DNA of 64,000 bases, taken from Pectinophora gossypiella. Lineage: Eukaryota; Arthropoda; Insecta; Lepidoptera; Gelechiidae. The stretch is taken from assembly GCF_024362695.1 (NCBI RefSeq), contig NC_065406.1:7750001-7814000 (forward strand), given 5' to 3'. This document shows positions 56,216-64,000 of this stretch, one piece after another; positions within the stretch are counted from its first letter, which is position 1, and each line of letters opens with the position of its first letter. The notes beneath the pieces are model-generated. The model worked only from the letters and a program-made list of their open reading frames with translations, did no database searches and was not told where the DNA came from. A program made the position numbers and the translations under genes.

Positions 56216-59200
56216 TCAATAAAAATATCAAAATAAGTACTCGTTGATAATGTAACATGTTAGCAAACCCTAAAGATTTTAATTAAAAAGACATGTACGA
56301 TTCCGGAACTAACTAAGCGGAACGAAAGTTTGTAAAACCTTCGTAAAGTCGTTTCTTGTTCAGAGTTCTCCATGTCCCATTTGCATTATTCCACCGTTCC
56401 TAAATAAACGTTTAAATACTTGTCTCACGAGTAGCACTTGAATTAGACTCCGATCTCTTGATCTCCTTGTACCTCCTGTTTAAAATACAGACAAACAGAT
56501 AGGTCCCCAGATAAAAAGAAAATAACAAAATAGATCACTATACGAGTAAAAGGGTTCAACTCAGCATAAAACTGTGCTGATTTTCAGCTGAACTAACGTC
56601 ACCTACTTACAAATACTTAAAAAAGTAAAGAAGAAAAACTACACTTATTTTTTTAAGAAGAAACATTGTGAGCCTCATGTACTTATATATAAATAACTCT
56701 ATGTATGCGCGTCAAATCCCCGACGACGCGACGGACCAAGAGCAAATCTGACAAAAGAAAACGACCCGAGAAATGAAAGTATCCACAAATTCTATGCACA
56801 CCGAACTATCCCTCTATTATCATTTGAACGACCGAAAAGCTTCCGAATAAATGATACGTTATTCAATACCATCAAAATTCTGTATACAAAAGGAAAGCTC
56901 GTTTTAGCATGTATCAATGACGTAACAAATAAAAAGTAGTCATGTGGTAATAAATATCAAATTTAAAATGTTTTTAAATCGCTTTTACACACGGCTCTGC
57001 TAATGGACGAGCAACCGTAAAGTTATAAATAACGTAAGCTGGTCTAGTCAAACTTATTGTCCTAGTTTTACTATGGCACATCAAGAGACCGCATTCGCTC
57101 AAGTTATTATAATCTGAGGACCCATTCAAATGAAAGCTGTGCCCATGGGACATGGCTGGATTTCGCAAAGTTGCGAAAAGCTTGCGGGAGGACAATCGAG
57201 TGCCAGCCCCCCCTAAGATACGTGTATGAATTGTGACACAAGGTCCTTTAGGAAAAGAGTTTCTTTTTCCGAAAGATTTTTCCTGTTCAGTTTTATACCG
57301 AACGAAAATGTAAGCGTGGGCTAGATAATTACCTATATGTAATATGATAAAAATCGAATAGTTGGAGTTTCTTTGAAATTTGCTTCTATCTGCGGAGCTG
57401 TTGTTCCGCGTCGTATTTTATGTAACCCCCGAGCGACTGTAATACGGGCGCGGGCGCCCGGGCGGTGCAGGAGAGCGCTCTCGGCGCTCGAGTACAATAA
57501 AATCAAATTGCTGCAGTTTTAAACCCTTTCAGCTACGCGACGCGCTCTCTCCGGAAATCGGTACAGCACCAACAGCCTGCATTTTATATTTATTCTCTAC
57601 AAAATGAATTCGGTGGAAATTCTTGTCTAGTTCAACTAGCTCAACGAGCAAACCTAGCGTTGTTTTTCTTTTATACACAATCCGGCTTTATTACGTAAGT
57701 AATCCGTAACGTTCTGAATTTATTTCGTTGCTACATCATTTCCAAATGTGACATCTCAACGAAACCTTGGTAATTTGGCGAAATTGGACGAGTGATTTTC
57801 CTTAAAAAATATGTGGTTGGATTGAACGATATCTGTTGATTGAAATAGAGGGTTTCCTGCAAATAAAGGTGGTGAATGTGGTGATATTTCACGAACGGAA
57901 ACGTTTCATTGGAGATACGGAATTCTTACAAATAAGAAGCGTCAAATAAACGACACAGGTATAGATCACACGTGAGCTGCGTCGATCCGTAGCGCACCCG
58001 CGGGCGAATATTGAGTGCTTCTCGTGTTTTGTTGTTTACAAACGAGCCGTGCTACAATGCAGAGAAACAGAAATTCTAGGCACAATTCAATTCGAATGTC
58101 GGGGATCAGCAGCCTACATCGGCAAGATGGCAGAAAACAGAATCTTCAATTTCAATTGCCATATTTTTATCCCTCTATCCAGCTCACGAAATGTATATTT
58201 TGTTAGTTTTATTTCACTGTAAAGCAAAATAGACACTTGTCCTACTTTTGAAGAAGACTACTAGGGTTGTTATGTTGGGGAAAAATATGAATACAAAGAA
58301 ATCTACTCAAGCAAATTAACCTAATGGACGGAAGCAGGCAGTTGTAATTAGTAAAAAATTTCCTCCTCCTTTCCCGCTAAATGTTTACTTAATTCAAAGG
58401 GTCATCTGGGGCTTAAAAGGATCTGAAAGAGTTTTGGTATGTTAGCCTTTTATTAAAAAAGAGTTACTGATTGTTATGTATGGCCTTACTAGCTGTTGCC
58501 TGCGACCTCATCCACGTGGAATCTTTTTCCATAAATTCTATTTGTAAACAGTAAAATTTTAAAGTTCCAGCGGTTTGGATAGTGAGCTCAGAGAGTTTTC
58601 CTTTTATGATTTATAAATTGATTCAGATAAATTGCAAATCAAATAAACTACTAAGTTAAAAACCAGAGAGAGGAACAAGATGATGGCAGCATTCGGATTT
58701 AAATCTAAATCCTGTGGCTTCTCTGACAAATGCAAATGAGATTTTTAAAGTTGGATTTCTTTCGTCGGTTACGACGCTGGAGCTGTGCGGCGCGACGTTT
58801 TGTCCCCTCCGCCTCATTATCACAGGAATTTCCAATTGATTGAAGACAAGCCAAAAGGAAAAATGCAATTTAAAGATAACGTCCAGAGGTGTACAGAGAA
58901 ATTGAATCGCGTTTGGTCTTTTTGGAATTAAATATCTGACCCGAAATCAATATTTTATTCAGTCCGACCGCACAAGAAAGAAACTTTTGTATGAATTCTT
59001 GATATATATTTTCGAAGTCTTATAAGAAAAGTTTCACTTCTGATAAATATTTGATTCAAATAGTGAAAGTCAACTCAGGGTTTTATTACTTGGCCTTATT
59101 CCACTTTTGTACAAGATCATATTTTTCTTAACTATAATTGTAAAACTTTTATACGAATGTAATTGAACGTTTGTTAACATTTTATAACAAAGTGTGGTAA

Positions 59201-60354
59201 AAGTTAGCATATTGTTTTCATATTATAAAAATATAGAAAAAAATATAGTAACCAATATATTATATTGTTATGTAATATAGCAATACACTCCACAAAAACG
59301 AGAAATTCTTCGATATATACCTAGTCATACTAACACGACACACTGAAGAGTGTTTCTTCAGCACTTTAGTTGAAGAGATCTCAAATTGGAACATACCAGC
59401 TGATACTCAGCTCTTTCATACAAGTTGGATATTGCACACGACTAGCGAAGCATTTTTCAATAACATGATATTTTATTTTCCAATAGTTGCTCAGATGGAG
59501 TGTGGAACCGTTTTTCTGAAGATCTTGATCGGTTCCACTACATATACAAATGCAATCGTCAGTATAAAGGAATACGTTGGTACTTAAAAAGTACATCTTT
59601 TACACCACAATAACTTATAATAGTGTGTAGAACCATATTTCGTTCGCCATTTCCATCATAGGACTTCTAAAAATCAAAAATGGATAATATCTAGCTGTAA
59701 TTTTTCACTAGGTTTTGCCCACTCTGGGCACGGAAATATGAAATACGGACAAGAATGTTGTTATATCTGTCGGTAAATAGTAGAATTACACCTACAACGA
59801 GTACTTCTTTCTACATAAGCTTTTTATGTTAGTACGTCACGAGTTTTAGACCCAAATCACAGGCCCGATCGCATTCAAGCTTAGGCTACATATACATAGG
59901 GGCTTCCAGTCCACCACAAGGGGGCCCCATTTCAAAAGGATCCTTGCCAGAAATGTGTACAATTGATTAAAAAATAAGGCTGATGGAAAAGTGGCACTTC
60001 AATTTGAAATTGGATTGAATTTTAAATACCGTATAAGTCCTACTTAGCAAAACTATTTAAAAAATAAAAGAAAATTAATTAAGTATGTCGTGTACTTACT
60101 TAACCAATTTCCGGGCCCCCTACTACAAGTGTAGAAACACCTCCTAAATACGACGGCGCGGCGTTGCCGTGAAGTGAATATACCTCCTCAATAGATTCAC
60201 TAAAGTACTTTTACCGATAAGTCCTCGTCTGAACACTTGACTCGATCATGTCGATAGCCCACGGAGGCTATCCCGCTTGTTGGCATCAGCAATATGAAGA
60301 GGTTGATCGAGGGACAGAGCAAATGTTCAATTATATGTATGCATATGTATAACA
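56216..60354. other. Intergenic; GC-rich island at 57.42-57.56 kb
   Basis: No gene recognised. 57420-57560 is markedly GC-rich (ggcgcgggcgcccgggcggt), and another GC patch is at 57965-58010; a distal promoter or untranslated exon is possible but unsupported. Confidence 0.4.
59381..59596 (-). CDS. Possible exon of an unknown Cys-containing protein
   Basis: A minus frame of 71 codons starting at ATG 59596, with CICIC near the start and two more Cys (EKCFASRVQ, YPTCMKELSISW). Composition looks protein-like, but there is no domain I recognise, no signal peptide and no clear splice partner. It may be a chance frame or a pseudogene exon. Confidence 0.2.
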   Translation of the reverse strand: MYFLSTNVFLYTDDCICICSGTDQDLQKNGSTLHLSNYWKIKYHVIEKCFASRVQYPTCMKELSISWYVPI

Positions 60355-60478
60355 TAAACAGACTGAATACGACCCACTACTGGGCTGCAAGCCTTCCCCT
60401 CCCTCAACTTTATGGAGCGAACTCCACCAACAACGCTCACTGCTTCAGTGCGGATGGAAGGAGGTGTTGTTAGTCTTA
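60355..60478 (-). mobile_element. SINE-B tail, worn copy
   Basis: acgacccactactgggctgc, cttcccctccctcaacttta and gtgcggatggaaggaggtgt match the SINE-B tail in reverse. Confidence 0.6.
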
Positions 60479-60827
60479 CTTATAAATACATATTTTTTGC
60501 TTCAGTATACAAACATTACGTACAACTTTAAATCGATACTAATCCGTACGACCTACATTAAACTATCAAATAAATCGATTACTATTCGAACGCTGACTGC
60601 TGACTGACATTGGAAATAGCTATGCTGTATGGACTGCAGTTCCTTGTCGTTCTCATTAAAGTACTTAAAAGTCATGTCACGGATGATAGACATTATCACG
60701 TCATTTTAAAAAGACGTTTCTAATATTTTGCCGCGATATTTTTGATAATATATTTTACACATTCACTATTATTTAATCATGTGCTAGAATTAATGAATCA
60801 TATATCAATGTCCCTGCTTAGTTTGCT

Positions 60828-61697
60828 ATGGTTCGGATGTCATGTGTGATCTTGATCATAATTGTTTGTGGCTTTCAAAAATCAATAGGAACTCCCGGCA
60901 ACTGGAGGGTGGTGGAGCTGATAGCAGAGAGGCACCCGTACGTGGTAGCGTTGTTGAATGAGTCGAGGGACTACGTGTGCACAGGCTCCATTATCGGCGA
61001 GCAAACGGTGCTGACCTCGGGCCGGTGCTCCACCCGCCGGCCGGTATACGTCTCCGCCGGCACCGCAGTGTTGGGGAGACACAACAACAAGCACAGCCAG
61101 ATACCCATTTGCCATACAAAGCTGCACGTGGACTACGTCTTCGAACTAAAACCTGATGACCCCACAATGATGCGTATTCACAGCAACATCGCCCTAGTGT
61201 ACACATGCCAGCCCCTCCTACTGATATTTCTGAGCAAAGCCGAAATCGGTAACTACTACGCTTCAGAGCTGAGAGATAAGCAACTGGCCGTGATCGGCTA
61301 CGGAAGCCTCCGCAGTTCCAATGTCATATCACTTCAGAGACAATGGTACCATCAAAGTCCGTGTTTGAACCCGAAGTGGTACTACTGCGTGTGTGGATTC
61401 GAGTACACTACAATAGTGCCTACATACGATCTACCATTTGGTGAGGGGGCGCCGGTCACCCACATGACAGATATAGTCGCCATGGCTGTCCTGCCTTGCG
61501 GGATGCTATTGGTACCCAGTTCTAACATCAAATACAATATTTTTACCGTGATTGGACCCTACAGATCGTGGATAGATAAGCCTGATAGTTTTCTAAAGAA
61601 ACTAGCCCTCGCTGCCAACAGTGGATATAACGAACAGATGCATGTGGCTTTAAAATATATTTATGTATTTTTATTAATCAGTAAACTTCTCTTTTAG
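60828..61697 (+). CDS. Catalytically dead trypsin-like serine protease homologue
   Basis: A single open frame of 289 aa with no intron. Signal peptide about 1-21 (VILIIIVCGF). The S1 fold is legible: HPYVVALL, C51 TGSII, VLTSGRC67 where proteases have VLTAAHC, HSNIALVY where they have NDIALL, LAVIGYGSL for the GWG region, and LPFGEGAP (204-209) where they have GDSGGP. So His is Arg66, Asp is Asn120 and Ser aligns to Glu206: all three catalytic residues are gone. Serine protease homologues act extracellularly as binding or regulatory proteins in immunity and other fluids. The end VALKYIYVFLLISKLLF is hydrophobic after a small-residue stretch (AANSG, 262-266), as in a GPI-anchor signal or membrane tail; this is inference. 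AATAAA lies at 61843. Confidence 0.9.
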   Translation: MVRMSCVILIIIVCGFQKSIGTPGNWRVVELIAERHPYVVALLNESRDYVCTGSIIGEQTVLTSGRCSTRRPVYVSAGTAVLGRHNNKHSQIPICHTKLHVDYVFELKPDDPTMMRIHSNIALVYTCQPLLLIFLSKAEIGNYYASELRDKQLAVIGYGSLRSSNVISLQRQWYHQSPCLNPKWYYCVCGFEYTTIVPTYDLPFGEGAPVTHMTDIVAMAVLPCGMLLVPSSNIKYNIFTVIGPYRSWIDKPDSFLKKLALAANSGYNEQMHVALKYIYVFLLISKLLF

Positions 61698-61842
61698 GTT
61701 TAAAGTCTTTTAATATATTTTTTTATTTAATTGCAGTCTGCAAAGATTGTGGATATTATTTGTAGACAGGCACTTATGTAAGTTTGTTAAACCCGATAGG
61801 TAGTAACATTATATTTTATTCCCGGATGTAAGTAACTAGTAA

Positions 61843-61848
61843 AATAAA
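61843..61848 (+). terminator. Poly(A) signal after the protease homologue
   Basis: AATAAA about 146 bases past the stop. 61850-62375 shows nothing else recognised. Confidence 0.5.
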
Positions 61849-62375
61849 TATTTACTAATGCCTTAATGCTGATATTGGTCCGTCTAGTTTGGAGCCGAAT
61901 GAGAACAAAAGTTATAATTTAGATTTTATATTTTTTAGAATCAACCTTCATTCGAGAGTAAATATTAAGTACTTAAGTGATATCTACGCTCCATGAAAAA
62001 CTACCCATTTAAATTGGTACTCCCATGTTCGAGAACTAATCGCAATGAATCTATTGTGAATCATATCCCGACGTAGCTAGAAGCAATTTGTGATTGACAA
62101 GATCAATGTAATCAAGTAATGCGAAAGATAATGTATAGTTTCTGCTTTATGAGCAAATTAATTACCGGTCTTCCTCACGGCGCTATTCGCTACAGAATCG
62201 TAGATCATCGATTACCGATATCGATCAGATATCACGTAAACATGTGCCTAAGAAAATCTATGGACAATCGCAAATGTGTCCTAATGAAATAAAATGATGA
62301 TTAAATGATAAGTTTTAATTTTAATACACACTTCCTCTCTTCACTTCAACGTTGCTGTGCCCACCAGTGCCTGTG

Positions 62376-62521
62376 TACAGTCATGAGCAATATAATGTAC
62401 CCACTTTAGGACTCTGTCGCACTAACATATTTGACATTTAGTGAAACTTACAGTTCAATTTGTCAAAAAAGTTAATGTGAAATGGTACTAAAGTGTATAC
62501 ATATTAATGCTCGTGACCGTA
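62376..62521 (-). mobile_element. 146-bp MITE with TIRs, copy 4
   Basis: tacagtcatgagcaatataa to atgctcgtgaccgta, a near-perfect reverse complement of the 9772-9917 copy, TA-flanked. Confidence 0.8.
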
Positions 62522-62785
62522 TGTAACACCCCATTGTACTACATAGAATGCAATAAATAATCGAGTAAGTAATAAATTCGTACGATCGAGCAGTATCGCT
62601 TACAGATTTGCTCTACCTGATACATTCGACGCAACGCGGGGCGCGGGGAGAGGGGAACGTCCGCAATGTTAATAGGTATTATTATAGGACCTACAAGTAG
62701 TTTCTTCTTAGTACAATTCGAGTCGTCAATCGTTTCTTTATCGCACGAATCGCGTCACGTGAGGAAAGTTGCTTAGTCTATTCCA

Positions 62786-62872
62786 GCTATAAATACAGGT
62801 AATTTTGATTATTTCAGCCGTTTCTTTAAGCTTACTCTCAGCAGCTATAGAATGAATTCCAAACAGAAAGTG
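62786..62872 (+). promoter_or_regulatory. Possible promoter and short first exon
   Basis: A TATA-like ctataaata (about 62788) is followed about 60 bases later by ATG at 62852, seven codons (MNSKQKV), and a good donor GTAAGT at 62873. No matching acceptor was found in the window, and it does not join in frame to the arginase exon at 63459. It could start a separate gene or be chance. Confidence 0.25.
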
Positions 62873-63157
62873 GTAAGTTGAGTTTATTTGCAGTTTTGTG
62901 TGGTGATTGTGACTTCTAAAATACATACTTCTATTAGCCTAAAAGCCAGCGTCAGATAGATATGTACCTAAGCCACGATGATCCAAACTTCATAGATTTT
63001 GATCATTGCTATCTGTGTTGGTGTCTATGCGCAGATAAATTTTTAGCTTTTAAAATAACGGTGTGGCGGCCGCTGGCTCTTTGTCTAAGTATATCTATTT
63101 ACATACCTACTATAATAAAACTGTAGAAGTGTAATTTCTATGATTACTTATTTACAT

Positions 63158-63225
63158 ACATACATAAACTCACGCCTATTTCCCACCGGGGTAAGCAGAG
63201 ACTATAGATTTCCATTTGCTTTACT
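63158..63225 (-). mobile_element. RTE-like LINE 3' tip
   Basis: catacataaactcacgccta and tttcccaccggggtaagcag then agatttccatttgctt: the last about 65 bases of the RTE-like family. Confidence 0.75.
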
Positions 63226-63415
63226 TACTTACACTGAAAGTATAATTTTGTTATCCTCTTGCATTGTGTACATTAAGCCGATCACTTTCGAAAAAAAATT
63301 ATTAACTTATCTAAATCGCGAAATTTACTATCATTAAATAATGATGCAATTTAAAAATTCCCGACGGCTGTGACCTTTGCCCTTGAAGGAGATAAGACCA
63401 AATATAGATTCTACA

Positions 63416-63420
63416 TCAGT
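63416..63420 (+). promoter_or_regulatory. Initiator-like TCAGT before arginase
   Basis: TCAGT matches the arthropod initiator and lies 39-43 bases before the ATG at 63459, giving a short 5' UTR. No good TATA box at -30. Confidence 0.3.
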
Positions 63421-63458
63421 CTGTTCGATGTATTTGTGTGTGATTGTTGTTTCAAGAA

Positions 63459-63633
63459 ATGAATTGTGTTAAAGTGCTGGTGAGAAATATGAGTCGAAGC
63501 CAACGTTGGGCGCCGCTGCAACGCGTGGGCGTAGTGGGTGTGCCTTTTGAGAAGGGCCAGAAGAAGTATGGAGTGAGTGTAGCCCCCGCAGCCATGAGGA
63601 GCGCCGGCCTCATCGACCAACTTAAAGAAATCG
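63459..63633 (+). CDS. Arginase, first coding exon (continues beyond the window)
   Basis: From ATG 63459 the exon encodes 58 residues plus one base and ends at the donor GTAATT (63634). The core VGVVGVPFEKGQKKYGVS and the following APAAMRSAGLIDQLKEIG match the arginase/ureohydrolase N-terminal beta strand and loop (family pattern (V/I)GxxGxPF.KGQ..GV..GP..(I/L)R..GL). Arginase hydrolyses arginine to ornithine and urea; the Mn-binding residues lie in later exons outside the window. The leader MNCVKVLVRNMSRSQRW is basic and Ser/Arg-rich, compatible with mitochondrial import, as for some insect arginases. A second in-frame Met (residue 11) would give a shorter form without the full leader. Confidence 0.88.
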
Positions 63634-63654
63634 GTAATTTTCAATATAAAAAAT

Positions 63655-63775
63655 AAAACATAACATAAACACGTCCCACTGCTGGGCACAGGCTTCGCCT
63701 CAATCAAACGGAGGTGAATGGTGCGTACTCCCATCACGCAATTCCACTGCTGGTTGGTGAAGATGTTTGGACTAA
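63655..63775 (-). mobile_element. SINE-B tail in arginase intron 1
   Basis: cacgtcccactgctgggcac, ggcttcgcctcaatcaaacg and actcccatcacgcaattcca follow the donor by about 20 bases. 63780-64000 is intron with a GC-rich patch (cgccgccgccggcggc). Confidence 0.7.
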
Positions 63776-64000
63776 GAGCCAACCGAAATTTTAAAGCGCC
63801 TGAATGCCTCCAAATTGGCTTAAGATGAAATACTATCCATGCAAAAACCTTCACTCGTTGGTCATTGCCAGGCTTCTTGGGGACAGCTTACTGAAGCGCC
63901 GAAAGCCGCCGCCGCCGGCGGCAAACCAAAACAAACACAGAAGCGCTACGGCGACGGTTTCAGTGTCATATTGCTCTATAAGTAGGTTATTGCATAAAAT

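Noticed and set aside
60882..61206. Minus-strand frames of 71-81 codons
   Set aside because: They are antisense shadows of the serine protease homologue.

Overview
The window is nuclear DNA of a moth or butterfly (ditrysian Lepidoptera). The reasoning rests on three things. The genes are split by AT-rich introns with GT-AG junctions. The repeats are of lepidopteran type: several tRNA-derived SINE families, CR1 and RTE-like LINE 3' ends, Helitrons ending in CTAG, and short TIR elements. The one complete chemoreceptor is an insect seven-transmembrane odorant receptor (OR). There is no operon, CRISPR array, rRNA or free-standing tRNA gene. The tRNA-like stretches are SINE heads.

Layout. 1-10.2 kb is gene-free and filled with SINE, MITE, Helitron and LINE fragments. 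10.25-14.07 kb is a nearly full-length but dead CR1-type LINE carrying an 88-bp hairpin in its endonuclease region. 14-23.6 kb is intergenic, with a 483-bp TIR element, a foldback MITE and SINEs. 23.6-24.6 kb (- strand) holds two exons of a Kazal-like cysteine-rich secreted protein. 24.8-30.8 kb is intergenic repeats, including a 336-bp element dense in ATCGAT motifs. 30.85-39.12 kb (+) is a complete nine-exon odorant receptor (413 aa), with transposable elements in most introns. 39.3-41.3 kb has SINEs and an inverted pair of RTE fragments. 41.6-43.85 kb (+) is the second Kazal-like gene (three exons). 44.07-48.97 kb (-) is a four-exon, four-transmembrane protein (191 aa), tail-to-tail with the Kazal gene. 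49-60.8 kb is mostly intergenic, with a Helitron, a solo CR1 3' end and nested SINE/LINE insertions. 60.83-61.70 kb (+) is an intronless, catalytically dead serine protease homologue. 63.46-63.63 kb (+) is the first coding exon of an arginase that runs off the right edge.

Function. The genes do not form a pathway. The notable arrangement is a pair of Kazal-like paralogues in opposite orientation either side of the odorant receptor, with conserved exon length and phase, which suggests a local inverted duplication. Most of the rest is a record of transposition. Several insertions are resolved to the base by target-site duplications, including one SINE that landed on a splice donor and copied it. 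Gene models were spliced by eye from reading frames and splice consensus. SINE family letters A-G are labels for this answer only.
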